From a virus: 43,873 nt of DNA. The stretch spans positions 1-43,873 of the IMG/VR virus record IMGVR_UViG_3300048088_000520; one strand, given 5' to 3'. The position numbers and the translations under genes were made by a program. Shown here in pieces: positions 30,064-38,676 of the stretch (within the stretch, counting starts at the first letter, position 1; each line of letters begins with the position of its first letter). The notes under the pieces were generated by a model. That model saw nothing but the letters and a program-made list of their open reading frames with translations, was not told the DNA's origin and made no database searches.

Positions 30064-30962
30064 CAGATGACCCGCAGGGGCGAGCCGTACTGCTTGAGGA
30101 GCCCAGCCGCCACGGCCTGGATCCTCTGCTGGCGCAGCATCAGGAGGCCCTTGTACGAGTTGAGGACCTGGCCCCCGGTGACCAGCTCGAGCTGGAGGGG
30201 GTCGCTCGTCGACTCGGTGAAGTTGCGCTTGACCTCACGCCCGGCCATGAGCGAGCAGGCCGCGCCGACCGCGGGCAGGCCGTTGGCCTCGGGTGGCAGC
30301 TTGGCTACGCTCTGCACGTCGTCGGTCAGGTTGACCAGGTGAGAGAACCGCGAGCGGTAGCGGACGTGGATGGGGAGCCCCGGGAAGGCGCCTTGCTCGA
30401 GGAGCAGCGCCATGCCCGAGGGGTAGTCCGAGGTCGGGACGTTGCGCGCCACCTTGAAGCGCCGTATGGCGGGCAGGTGCTTGGACGGGCCGGGGATCTT
30501 GTAGCGCAGCTCTTGGATCGAGAGCACCTGGGACTGGGTCACGCCGGTCATGTCGTAGCCCGACACCGCGGCGTTGTAGGTGAGCTCGAGGTCCACCATG
30601 CTGAACAGCCCGTTCCAGGGCGAGGCCAGGTCGTCGAGATCCTCGTTGATGGCGCGCTGGATCATGAAGGCGCTGAACTTGGGCATCGGCTCGACGAAGG
30701 CGTTGAGTGAATGGCTCGCCGCGGTGGTGCCGTCCACCCCGCGCTCGACGGTGATGGTGTTGTTCTGGGCGTTCCAGCAGCGGATGTGCTCGAGGTCGAC
30801 GCAGCACACCGAGCCGCGCTGAATGAGCGACCCCGGCTCGTAGGTGAGCGCCATCGACGTGTCGCCTGCGCCCATCGGGTTGGCGAGTCGGTTGCCCTCG
30901 GGGGACTGGTTGGCGTAGAGGTGGGTCCGGGTCTCGGCTATCAGGTCGCTCAGCGTCGGCAT
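30063..30962 (-). CDS. Head-tail connector or adaptor-like protein
   Basis: It encodes 299 aa. ATG 30962 overlaps the upstream stop (TGATG), preferred over Met 31037. The start TLSDLIAETRTHLYAN is typical of adaptor proteins that open with a LxxLIxEVRxxL helix, followed by a beta-rich domain (MALTYEPGSLIQRGSVCCVD) and a core mixed region. It precedes the propeller tail gene, consistent with a neck ring between portal and tail. Assignment by pattern and order. Confidence 0.6.
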   Translation of the reverse strand: MPTLSDLIAETRTHLYANQSPEGNRLANPMGAGDTSMALTYEPGSLIQRGSVCCVDLEHIRCWNAQNNTITVERGVDGTTAASHSLNAFVEPMPKFSAFMIQRAINEDLDDLASPWNGLFSMVDLELTYNAAVSGYDMTGVTQSQVLSIQELRYKIPGPSKHLPAIRRFKVARNVPTSDYPSGMALLLEQGAFPGLPIHVRYRSRFSHLVNLTDDVQSVAKLPPEANGLPAVGAACSLMAGREVKRNFTESTSDPLQLELVTGGQVLNSYKGLLMLRQQRIQAVAAGLLKQYGSPLRVI

Positions 30963-31600
30963 CAGGGGTGCCTCACTCTCGCCAGCGTGTCGAGCCAGAG
31001 CCTGCCCCCGGCATGGAAGGGCCAGGTGCCGTCCCACTTGCCGAGCGCGTCGAGGTCAGGGGTGGCGAAGCACGAACCGCACGAGTCGATCTTGGCGTAG
31101 ACCTCGTCGGTCACAGGGTCGGCGGGGAAGTAGGGCTGGTGGGCGTAGAACCGCTGGCCGTTCTGGCGGAAGCCCCAGGTGTCGTAGAAGCGCGGGCCCT
31201 CCTCGGCAAAGACCATCGGAGCCACCGAGCGCCCATTCTTGGCCGCGTCGATGAGGCGCACCATGTCCTCGGTGTCCCAGACGAGATCGGACTCCACCCA
31301 GATCACGATGTCGGGGTCGTCCTCCAGCGCGCGGGCCAGGGTGGGACGGACCACCGAGGCGATCTGCGCCCAGCGCTGTGGGTTGTCCACGCTGCCGAAC
31401 CGCGGGCCGCCGTGGGATACCTCCATGAAGGTGTCGCTGGTCCGCACGCGATGCGCCAGCTCGTCGTCGGTGCCGTCGTGGCTGTCGCCCTCGGTCAGGT
31501 AAAGGCGCAGCCCGACGCGACAGCGCAGCTTGTTCACCTGCTCGAAGTAACGGTCGAGGTAGGACTGGCTGTCCCTGAAGATGGAGCACAGGGCGATCAT
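30962..31600 (-). CDS. GT-A-fold glycosyltransferase (Anp1-like)
   Basis: It encodes 212 aa from ATG 31600 (ATGA overlap). CSIFRDSQSYLDRYFEQV, then LYLTEGDSHDGTDDEL and DPDIVIWVESDLVWDTEDM are the strand-loop pattern of GT-A enzymes; the ESDLVW segment stands in the DxD position. I recognise the set as like Anp1-type transferases that recur in phages. It would transfer an activated sugar to a polysaccharide or virion protein. It is the last gene of a three-gene sugar cassette inside the tail genes. Confidence 0.72.
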   Translation of the reverse strand: MIALCSIFRDSQSYLDRYFEQVNKLRCRVGLRLYLTEGDSHDGTDDELAHRVRTSDTFMEVSHGGPRFGSVDNPQRWAQIASVVRPTLARALEDDPDIVIWVESDLVWDTEDMVRLIDAAKNGRSVAPMVFAEEGPRFYDTWGFRQNGQRFYAHQPYFPADPVTDEVYAKIDSCGSCFATPDLDALGKWDGTWPFHAGGRLWLDTLARVRHP

Positions 31601-32688
31601 GCGGGTACGTACTCCCCGACGAGGGCGGCCACCTGCTCGACGCCCGTGTCCAGGCTCGGGTGCAGACCGACGTAGAGGCCGTGGTCGTGGACGTAGTCGG
31701 CGCCGGGGTAGTGGTCATCGGCCCACTCCGCGAAGGCGGGCTGGCGCATCAGGTTGCCGCCGAGGATGGGGCGTGTCTCGACACCGTGGGCCTCGAGCCA
31801 CTCGGCCAGGCCGTCACGGTCCTCTTGGACGAACATGGGCAGGCCGAACCACGAGGGCGACGTGTGCAGCGGGGCGGTGGGGAACGTCACGTTGGGATGA
31901 CCGGCGAGGTAGGTGACGAAGGTGGCGCGGTTCATGGCGCGGATCTTGTTGAAGATGTGGAGCTTGTCGAGTTGGACGAGCCCGATGGCGGCGGCGATCT
32001 CGCTCGGGCGCAAGTTGAACCCCCGCGTGACGAAGCGATAGGGGTCGCCCCCCTTGTGGCGCTCCCAGCCATGCGACCGCATGGAGCGGAACTGGTCGGC
32101 CAGCTTGGCGTCGGCTGTCGTGATCATTCCTCCCTCCATCGTGGTCATCTGGTGGGAGAAGAAGAAGGACCACGATGCCGCCAGGCCGAAGGACCCCACG
32201 GGGCAGTCGTGGTAGGTCGCACCCAGCGCCTCGCAGCAGTCCTCGACCACGACCAGGTCGCGCTCGGCGGCCAGTTCCATGATCGGGTCCATGTCGCACG
32301 GCACGCCCATGAGGTGGACAACACCGATGCAGTCGACGGCTTTGTTGAGGCGGCGCTCGATCAGCTCGGCCGTGGTGTTGACACCGTCCACGTCGCAGAA
32401 GGCGACTCTCCCATAGACATCTAAGGACCACGCGTGGGTCGGCCACGTCACCGCAGGGACCAGGGCGGTGTGCCCGATCGGTGCGCCCAGGGCGATGAGC
32501 AGGTCGGCCGAGGACCCCGAGTTGACCATGACCGCGTGAGGCGCGCCGACGTAGTCCGCGAAGGCCGCCTCGAACTCTTCGACCTTGTCGCCACACGTCG
32601 TGTGCTTGGAGCGCAGCACCTCGGTGGCCGCGTCGATCTCTTCCTCACCGATGGTGGGAACAGCCAGCGGATACCAGAACTCCTTCAC
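31597..32688 (-). CDS. ColD-like 3-dehydratase of the DegT/DnrJ aminotransferase fold
   Basis: It encodes 363 aa. GTG 32688 overlaps the glycosyltransferase stop (GTGA), and decides the start. The family fold is clear: VNSGSSADLL (residues 56-65, phosphate), VVVEDCCEALGA (Asp150 binds pyridine nitrogen), and the active-site loop SWSFFFSHQMTTMEGGMITT (172-191). The PLP-anchoring Lys of aminotransferases is His179. That replacement marks GDP-4-keto-6-deoxymannose 3-dehydratase (ColD) and the CDP-sugar E1 dehydrase, which make 3-deoxy and 3,6-dideoxy sugars. The product would be used by the neighbouring transferases; the substrate is unknown. Confidence 0.85.
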   Translation of the reverse strand: MKEFWYPLAVPTIGEEEIDAATEVLRSKHTTCGDKVEEFEAAFADYVGAPHAVMVNSGSSADLLIALGAPIGHTALVPAVTWPTHAWSLDVYGRVAFCDVDGVNTTAELIERRLNKAVDCIGVVHLMGVPCDMDPIMELAAERDLVVVEDCCEALGATYHDCPVGSFGLAASWSFFFSHQMTTMEGGMITTADAKLADQFRSMRSHGWERHKGGDPYRFVTRGFNLRPSEIAAAIGLVQLDKLHIFNKIRAMNRATFVTYLAGHPNVTFPTAPLHTSPSWFGLPMFVQEDRDGLAEWLEAHGVETRPILGGNLMRQPAFAEWADDHYPGADYVHDHGLYVGLHPSLDTGVEQVAALVGEYVPA

Positions 32689-34097
32689 GTCCGCTGTGCC
32701 TTGTGCTTTTCCAGCAGCAGGTCGGTATAGCTCTCCCCTGTCCCGAACTTCTGATGACAGGTCGGGCAGAAGGCCTGGCGCTCGTAGAGCTCGGGGATCT
32801 TCTCGACCTGCTCGGGCAGGAGCCCCTCGTCGCCCGCGTCCCACACGGTCACTCCACCCTCGGTGATGAACTCGGGCGTGCCGCTCAGGTGCACGTCGAC
32901 CAGGCCGGCGTCGAAGAGGATGCGCTTGACATCGGCTGGGACCTGGTACTCCTTGCCTTTCTTGAAGACGTAGATGTTGCCGCCGATGTCCGCGGTGTGG
33001 TCGCGCACGAGCACCAGCTTGAACAGCTTGCCCACCGGCTCGTACCACTCCCCGGTCTCAGTGAGCGGCGTCAACCGTTCGCGCCCGATGGCGTCGAGGA
33101 CGCCGTTGGCACAGCGCTCCCAGGTGAACTCGGCCGCCTGCGGCGCGTTGCGCTTGGCCCGCTCGACCGCCTCGGCGTAGTTGTAGTACGTCCAGAGCAT
33201 GTACTCACAGAGCTGGTCGAAGTCAGGCTCCCACCATCCGCCGGCCTCGCCGAAGACGAAGTAGCCCGCCTTGTCGATCGTGGCGTCGAGACCCATGCCG
33301 AGGTGGGCGAAGGACTCGTGGCCGTGGGCGTTGGTGAGGATGGTCGGGCAGCCCTGGGCGATGGCCTGGAGGGGTTGGAGACCGAACCCCTCGCCGCGTG
33401 AGGGGCCGAGGTAGCAGTGGGTCTGGGCGTAGAGGTCGACCTCGGCCGCCGAGGACAGGTAGCCGTTGACGGTCTCGACCCGGTCGCCGAAGTACTCCTC
33501 GTAGCGCGGCGACTTCATGATCAGGTACGGCGCGGGCATGTCCTCGGGCCACGAGCCTTCGGGGAAGCACTTGCGGAACGCCTTGTACGCGAGGTCGGTC
33601 CCCTTGCGCTGGCCCCTTCCCGCGACCATGAAGTTGAACCGGGTCGTCGGCATGGTGCGCGGTACGTAGCGCCACAGGTCGGGGTCGATGCCGAGGGGGA
33701 CGTAGTGGACGTTGTCGTGGTAGCGGCTGAACAACTCCAGGTTCTGCTTGGACGGCACAATGATGGTGTCGCACTCGTGGAGGTTCTCCCTGAACGCGGT
33801 GGGGAGGTGAGTGGTCTCGAACATGGTGAAGAGGACCACCTTCTGGTTCGCCCACCAGCCCCGGGCGTGGGAGGGGACCGAGACCCAGAGCACGATGTTG
33901 GACAGCCCGGCGTAGGGCTTGACCGGCCCGAACTTCTCATACGCCGTCGGGTCGTCGAGCATGTAGGAGTGTGGGGCACGGTCGATCTCGTCGTAGACCA
34001 TGATGTCCTGCTTGGCGATCTCCTCGGCCAGGCGCACACCCAGGCGGCCGTAGCCGATCTGGTCGGAGCGGACCCGAAAGATCGTGAGTTCACTCAC
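32685..34097 (-). CDS. GT4-type glycosyltransferase with extra C-terminal domain
   Basis: It encodes 470 aa from GTG 34097. Residues 1-350 are a GT-B transferase: N-terminal Rossmann part (VRSDQIGYGRLGVRLAEEIA), hinge motif VPLGIDPDLW (133-142), GQRKGTDLAYKAF, and GPSRGEGFGLQPLQAIAQG (231-249). The EX7E motif is EX7Q here (Glu236, Gln244), a notable change. Residues about 355-470 are an added domain (GGNIYVFKKGKEYQVPADVK, then FCPTCHQKFGTGE) resembling a small virion-associated unit with one CxxC. The fusion hints that the enzyme or its product may be tied to the virion. Confidence 0.78.
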   Translation of the reverse strand: MSELTIFRVRSDQIGYGRLGVRLAEEIAKQDIMVYDEIDRAPHSYMLDDPTAYEKFGPVKPYAGLSNIVLWVSVPSHARGWWANQKVVLFTMFETTHLPTAFRENLHECDTIIVPSKQNLELFSRYHDNVHYVPLGIDPDLWRYVPRTMPTTRFNFMVAGRGQRKGTDLAYKAFRKCFPEGSWPEDMPAPYLIMKSPRYEEYFGDRVETVNGYLSSAAEVDLYAQTHCYLGPSRGEGFGLQPLQAIAQGCPTILTNAHGHESFAHLGMGLDATIDKAGYFVFGEAGGWWEPDFDQLCEYMLWTYYNYAEAVERAKRNAPQAAEFTWERCANGVLDAIGRERLTPLTETGEWYEPVGKLFKLVLVRDHTADIGGNIYVFKKGKEYQVPADVKRILFDAGLVDVHLSGTPEFITEGGVTVWDAGDEGLLPEQVEKIPELYERQAFCPTCHQKFGTGESYTDLLLEKHKAQRT

Positions 34098-34440
34098 CGG
34101 GCGTCCTCTGCAACTGATCGGCCTTGAGCTCTAGCTCCTTGGTGATGGCGAGTCCCTCGCGCACGCGTGACTTCATCTCGGGCGGGACAATCTTTCCCAT
34201 CTCGATCTCGAACTGGTCGTTGGCCTTGCGCTCCAACTCGGCGCAGTCGTCGATGCGCGGGGGCTGCACGCCGTTGTGGCGCAGACGGCGGTAGGCCGGC
34301 ATGTCGGCGTCCCACGCCTTGTCCTTGGCGACGGTCGACACCGCGGTGGGATGGCGATTGGGCATGGCCGAAGGAGCGAAGGACACCGCCCGGATGCAGC
34401 CGGTGCCCTCCTTGCACTTGAAGCATCGACCACAGCCCAT
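34090..34440 (-). CDS. Small protein with CxxC-rich N-terminus
   Basis: It encodes 116 aa from ATG 34440 with GGGAGG upstream. MGCGRCFKCKEGTGCIRAVS puts four cysteines in 15 residues, probably binding metal. The rest is helical and charged (CAELERKANDQFEIEMGKIV). It overlaps the glycosyltransferase by 8 nt and may be linked to the cassette or belong to the structural module. Confidence 0.55.
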   Translation of the reverse strand: MGCGRCFKCKEGTGCIRAVSFAPSAMPNRHPTAVSTVAKDKAWDADMPAYRRLRHNGVQPPRIDDCAELERKANDQFEIEMGKIVPPEMKSRVREGLAITKELELKADQLQRTPGE

Positions 34441-34442
34441 TG

Positions 34443-34778
34443 CTACCTCCCGGCCCAGCGCGACGCCGCGGCCTGCGCTTCCAGATTCGTCGTCCCGGCG
34501 AGCTGGTTCAGCACGCCTGCAAGCTCACGATAGTTGGGTTCCTTGTTGCCGGCGGCGATATTGAGCGCTCCGACCAGGGGTTGGTTGGTCGAGCCGGCGA
34601 TGGTGTTGGCGGCGTTGATCGACCCTCTCCCGATCGCGGTCCCGGCCTTGACGCAGATGGCCTCGTTCAGCTCGTAGGGCGTCGTCACTGTTGCTCCCCC
34701 TCCTCCGCTCGTTGCACCGTCGTAGGTCGTGGTGGAGCTGTCGTAGGTCGTCGTGGCTGAGTCATAGGTGGCCGTCAT
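34443..34778 (-). CDS. Virion-module protein with YDS repeat N-terminus
   Basis: It encodes 111 aa. The first 24 residues are a repeat of TYDSAT, TYDSST and TYDGAT (about 18-21 bp units) ending in GGGG. The rest is a compact helical domain (PYELNEAICVKAGTAIGRGS, then NYRELAGVLNQLAGTTNLEA). It could be a flexible-tethered adaptor. Starts directly after the upstream stop (TGAATG). Confidence 0.5.
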   Translation of the reverse strand: MTATYDSATTTYDSSTTTYDGATSGGGGATVTTPYELNEAICVKAGTAIGRGSINAANTIAGSTNQPLVGALNIAAGNKEPNYRELAGVLNQLAGTTNLEAQAAASRWAGR

Positions 34779-35162
34779 TCACGGGTCCGTGGAGTAGCCG
34801 GCGTTGTTGAGCGCCGTGGCTTCGGCCGTCGTGATCTGGTTGGCGCTCCCCCCGTAGTAGGTGCGCACGACGTAAGGGATCTGAAAGAAGTCCTGCTCGA
34901 TCAGGGCGCCCCCCGATTCGTAGATGGCGCGGGCGTAGGGATCGGTCGGTGGTTGGACCATGTTGGCCGGCGTCCCGTCGACCTGGCTGTCGAGGAACGT
35001 GCCGTCACTCATCGCGAAGATGTTGCGGCCCCGGGTCTGGTTACGGAAGTGGCGGAACAGCCGCTTCATGGTGGGCTCGACGGGATACCACGGGTCGTCG
35101 CCGTTGGCGGTGACGTAGATCGGGGGCACGATGTCGTCCGACGGTGGGGTGAAGTGGGGCAT
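34779..35162 (-). CDS. Putative virion structural protein
   Basis: It encodes 127 aa. Features are RGRNIFAMSDGTFLDSQVDG, PYARAIYESGGALIEQDFFQ and PYVVRTYYGGSANQITTAEA. This beta-rich pattern with YYGGS occurs in phage structural proteins of unknown position. It overlaps the hydrolase stop by one base (TGATG). Unknown function. Confidence 0.5.
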   Translation of the reverse strand: MPHFTPPSDDIVPPIYVTANGDDPWYPVEPTMKRLFRHFRNQTRGRNIFAMSDGTFLDSQVDGTPANMVQPPTDPYARAIYESGGALIEQDFFQIPYVVRTYYGGSANQITTAEATALNNAGYSTDP

Positions 35163-36052
35163 CAGTTATGGGGGAGATTGGCCGTGAACCACGCTGCTAT
35201 CCGGAACACGTCGTTGTTGGGGTCGGCGTTGTCGGCCGATGATGTCAGAACATGGCCTTCGGTGGGCGAACCCGCTGACGAAGTGCCGGTGCCGTCGCAG
35301 TTGGGCGAGACCGTCGCGCCCGCAGTATGCGCGGCGGCATAGATGGCCGGGGTGAGGGTGTCGCCTGTCCACGGCGATGCCCCGACTGCCTGGTCGGCAC
35401 TGCCCCATCCGAGCAGGCCGGGTATCGACGTGATGCCGTTGAGGGCACTAGAGGTCACGTCCGCTCCGGTGGTGGTCGTGTTCGAGAAGATTACGTTCGG
35501 GGTGTAGACCGGATTCGTGTCCGCGAGGATCGACGCGCCGTGGTGGGACACGTAGCCGCCGATGGTCGAGGTGCGGCCGATGGCGACCTGCATGGTGACG
35601 TAGCCGCCCCACGACAGACCGACCGGGACGATGGGCACAGAGGCCGAGATGTTCTTCTGGATATACCACACAATGTGATCCCACCATTCGAGGTGGGTGG
35701 CGACCAGGCGCGAGCCATGACCAGCATCACCGTTGATGTCGTTGTAGATGAGTTGCAATCCGCCACCAGGGCTGTACGCATCGGCGGGCATGATCGGAGC
35801 GATCACCCGCCAGCCGGTCGCCGCGATGGTGTTGGCGAGCGTCAACGCGCGTATCGGCAGGAATCCTCCGCCATCAGCGATACCAAAAGGGAAAAACCCG
35901 ATGGTGCCCACAGTGCTGCCCCCGTGCAGATAGACCATGACACCTTTGAGCGTGCCGGTCGGCGCGATATTGGTGGCGAGATTCAGCCCCGCGGGTATCA
36001 CGGTGGTCGGCGGATTGGCGCTGCCGTTCGGCCAGCAGTGTGTCGTCGGCAC
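35162..36052 (-). CDS. Alpha/beta hydrolase in the fibre module
   Basis: It encodes 296 aa from GTG 36052. The alpha/beta-hydrolase pattern is complete: oxyanion strand MVYLHGGS (39-46), nucleophile elbow GLSWGG with Ser147, an Asp after a strand (LGWGSADQ, Asp220) and a final His (EGHVL, His267). No signal peptide. The dienelactone-hydrolase/esterase style and position after the fibre suggest deacetylation or ester cleavage on the host surface during adsorption. It lacks LysB-type context beside the endolysin. Confidence 0.75.
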   Translation of the reverse strand: MPTTHCWPNGSANPPTTVIPAGLNLATNIAPTGTLKGVMVYLHGGSTVGTIGFFPFGIADGGGFLPIRALTLANTIAATGWRVIAPIMPADAYSPGGGLQLIYNDINGDAGHGSRLVATHLEWWDHIVWYIQKNISASVPIVPVGLSWGGYVTMQVAIGRTSTIGGYVSHHGASILADTNPVYTPNVIFSNTTTTGADVTSSALNGITSIPGLLGWGSADQAVGASPWTGDTLTPAIYAAAHTAGATVSPNCDGTGTSSAGSPTEGHVLTSSADNADPNNDVFRIAAWFTANLPHN

Positions 36053-36055
36053 CGC

Positions 36056-37852
36056 TCAAACCAATTCGATATAGAGCGCCGTGACAAGCAAGCTCGCCCC
36101 CATGGTGAGGGTTCCTGCAGCGCCCTGGGTCGTCCAGACCTGTGCCGTGTAGGAACCCGGTGAAAGAGGCGCCCCAGCTTGGGGCGGGCTGGCGATACTC
36201 AGAGGGAAGAAGTCTGAAGCGACGTTCACGCTGGGTGCCACCGATGCGATCAAAGTCGCGGCGTTACCAGCGTAGATCTTAGCCGAGAGCGACGTACCTG
36301 CGACAGCCGACGAACCGAAGGCCGGTGACATGAGCGTGGCCTTGATGTTGCGAGTGGTGCCGGGTGGAATGATGAACGGAGCGATGAAGCTGGCGGTTGA
36401 GTTCGAGCCGGCGATGGGGGTATTGGCCGTCTGTGTCGTGGTGTAGGCATTCGAGAAGTAAACCCCGCCGATTATCCCGCCGTTCCCGTTCGTCGGATAG
36501 ATGCGATTGCCCAACAGGTCGGTCATCGCGACGGGCCAGGTGCCTTTCACCGTGTCGCCGGTTGACACCGTGCCTGAGCCCTGGATGACGGTTACGCCGG
36601 TCAGCGTGCCTGCACCCGTCCCGGTGTTCTGGATCGTGTAGGTCTGGCCGCTTGAGTGGGCGACCTGTGACCAGCAACCCGCCGCAGGGAAGGACGTAGA
36701 GGCAGCAACGTTGAGGGGGGTGGCGGTGATGTTGTTGGTGTTGGACCCCGCGGCCACGGTGGTCGAGGGTTGCGTCCCGCCGTTGGAGACAAAACTCAAA
36801 CCACCTTGGCCGATTCCAGCAGATGCGACCGCACTCGCCCCCGCCGAGATGACCGCGACGCGAACCGTGTTGAGAGAAGTTCCCGAGTTGGCCAGTGCGG
36901 GGCTCACCACGTAGTTCGCGACGGCACTGTAGGTGATGCTGGCCGTACCGTCACTGTTGTCGGCCAGGTCGATATAGGTGTCGTTGTTGGCGGTGAAAGA
37001 ACGCGATGTAACAGCCGCGACGGTGAGAAGAATCCCCTTTATCATGACGGTGCCCGAGGTCATCGAGCACAGCAGGGTCGAACCTGGACTGTCTGCCGTC
37101 CACACACACCCAGAGAGAACGTAGGGCATCTGGTTCCCGGCAAGCTGCCCGAGGCTAGGTGCGTCGGTCGAGACTACGCCCTGATGCAGTGTCGTGATGC
37201 GTTGGGAGTTCCATGACACGGGGCCAGCCGGTGCGGTCATCTGGTCGAGCGTGTTGGCCCGGATGATCGACTCGTTGGCGTTCGTGCCCGTGATCGAGAG
37301 CGCGGTCCACGTCTGGGCTGTGGTGTCGATGGTGATGCCGGCCGAGGGCACCGCGATCATCCAGAGCGTGCCGCCGTTGACCGTGCCGTTCTGCACCTGC
37401 ACTAAGCGGCCGGTCGTGACGGCGCCTCCAGCTGGCCAGTCAGTGGGACGAGTCAGCGCAGAGCCAGCACCGTTCCACACCCATGGCCCGTTCTGCGACG
37501 GCGTCGACTGCGCCGTCAGCAGGACCGTGTCGAGCCCCGAGGACACAAAGCTGAACCCGTCCACCGATGCGGGGGCGGAAGCGATGTTGACGTTGGCCGT
37601 CGCCGCGCATTGGACCCCGGCGATAACCGGGACGCGGATGTTGAACCGACCCGTGCCCTTGGTCCCTACATCGGACAGGTTGTTGGAGATCTTGTTGAAG
37701 TTGAACGCGCCCGTGATGCCGAGCGCGGTCTCTATGGCGACGATGGCATCGTTGGCGTTCGCGTGCTCGCCCGAGTGCGACGGGGAGTTGAGGTTCTGGC
37801 CCGAAGTGGGGTTGGTCGGAGCGTCGAGGCCGCCCGGATAGTTGGTGGCCAC
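36056..37852 (-). CDS. Tail fibre or appendage protein
   Basis: It encodes 598 aa. The N-terminus (NYPGGLDAPTNPTSGQNLNS, then PSHSGEHANANDAIVAIETA) is a common virion-attachment module in actinophage-type fibres. The rest is Ser/Thr/Gly-rich beta structure with a trimeric-fibre look (SFTANNDTYIDLADNSDGTA; TAQVWTTQGAAGTLTMGASL at the end). It is probably the main receptor-binding fibre, with the hydrolase as companion. Confidence 0.72.
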   Translation of the reverse strand: MATNYPGGLDAPTNPTSGQNLNSPSHSGEHANANDAIVAIETALGITGAFNFNKISNNLSDVGTKGTGRFNIRVPVIAGVQCAATANVNIASAPASVDGFSFVSSGLDTVLLTAQSTPSQNGPWVWNGAGSALTRPTDWPAGGAVTTGRLVQVQNGTVNGGTLWMIAVPSAGITIDTTAQTWTALSITGTNANESIIRANTLDQMTAPAGPVSWNSQRITTLHQGVVSTDAPSLGQLAGNQMPYVLSGCVWTADSPGSTLLCSMTSGTVMIKGILLTVAAVTSRSFTANNDTYIDLADNSDGTASITYSAVANYVVSPALANSGTSLNTVRVAVISAGASAVASAGIGQGGLSFVSNGGTQPSTTVAAGSNTNNITATPLNVAASTSFPAAGCWSQVAHSSGQTYTIQNTGTGAGTLTGVTVIQGSGTVSTGDTVKGTWPVAMTDLLGNRIYPTNGNGGIIGGVYFSNAYTTTQTANTPIAGSNSTASFIAPFIIPPGTTRNIKATLMSPAFGSSAVAGTSLSAKIYAGNAATLIASVAPSVNVASDFFPLSIASPPQAGAPLSPGSYTAQVWTTQGAAGTLTMGASLLVTALYIELV

Positions 37853-37859
37853 CTAGGCC

Positions 37860-38153
37860 TCAGTCCCAGGAACTGTTGTCGGATGCCTCGGGAGCTGAGT
37901 GGTGGTACTGACCGTCGGTTCCCGGCTCGGGATCGTCGTCGTAGCCCGGCTCGCCACGCATCCCGATGGTGAACAGGTTGCGCGGCGGCGGTCCCGTCGG
38001 GCGCGCACCGGGCAGCCATCCGTCGGCGTTCGCCTCGTCCTCGAGGGTGGCCGCGAGGTGGTTGTACGTCCCGGCGTCACCGCGGACGAGGTTGTGGCCC
38101 ACGGTGTAGCGGTTGTTGTCGGGCACCCCTGCGCACGGGTCGGGCTCTCTCAC
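37860..38153 (-). CDS. Hypothetical head-module protein
   Basis: It encodes 97 aa, acidic and Pro/Gly/Asn-rich (CAGVPDNNRYTVGHNLVRGD; GEPGYDDDPEPGTDGQYHHS). It overlaps the upstream gene by 4 nt. Largely disordered in composition, no motif recognised. Confidence 0.45.
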   Translation of the reverse strand: MREPDPCAGVPDNNRYTVGHNLVRGDAGTYNHLAATLEDEANADGWLPGARPTGPPPRNLFTIGMRGEPGYDDDPEPGTDGQYHHSAPEASDNSSWD

Positions 38154-38395
38154 TTCTTGAACCCGTTCGTCGGCCAGCAGCAGTTGTACGTCGCGCCGAC
38201 GATGGTGCCGCGCGGCGGACCGCCCATGGTGTTGATGTCCGCCCCCACCGCGCTCGACGACTCACCTTGGAGCGAGGTGCGGACGTAGACGCCCGTCCTG
38301 GCCTCGTCGAAGTGGGCCGCGTCGGCGGCGGGGAAGTGGAAGCGGTGTTCGGAACCGGCGCTGCCGCCCCCGTAGCGCCCGTTGCCTGCGCTCAT
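38150..38395 (-). CDS. Hypothetical Gly/Ala-rich protein
   Basis: It encodes 81 aa beginning MSAGNGRYGGGSAGSEHRFH and ending NCCWPTNGFKK. Overlaps both neighbours by 4 nt. May be a minor structural protein; no family is recognised. Confidence 0.45.
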   Translation of the reverse strand: MSAGNGRYGGGSAGSEHRFHFPAADAAHFDEARTGVYVRTSLQGESSSAVGADINTMGGPPRGTIVGATYNCCWPTNGFKK

Positions 38396-38676
38396 CTTTT
38401 TGCCTCCTTGTCCATCTCGGCCCTGAACTCGTCAAGACCCATTTCGATAGTGGCTTCCGCACCCGCTTCGTGCTCCAACCAGGTCCGCATCCCCCAGTCG
38501 CCCGTGTGGTTTATGGCGTTGGGATTCGACGCTTCCCTAATGACCGCTGTCCAACTCGTGCGACCAAAGTCCCATTCCTGTAGCGGTGGCAGGGAGACTT
38601 TGTCGACGGATCCGTCCCATGGGTGGTGCTTGTACCAGACGAGGTAGGCGAGCCGCGCGATGAAATTACGAATCAT
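38392..38676 (-). CDS. Hypothetical protein, helical
   Basis: It encodes 94 aa. N-terminal MIRNFIARLAYLVWYKHHPW is amphipathic; Trp-rich central portion (WGMRTWLEHEAG) and acidic C-terminal helix (GLDEFRAEMDKEAKR). Overlaps neighbours by 4 nt. Unknown function. Confidence 0.45.
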   Translation of the reverse strand: MIRNFIARLAYLVWYKHHPWDGSVDKVSLPPLQEWDFGRTSWTAVIREASNPNAINHTGDWGMRTWLEHEAGAEATIEMGLDEFRAEMDKEAKR

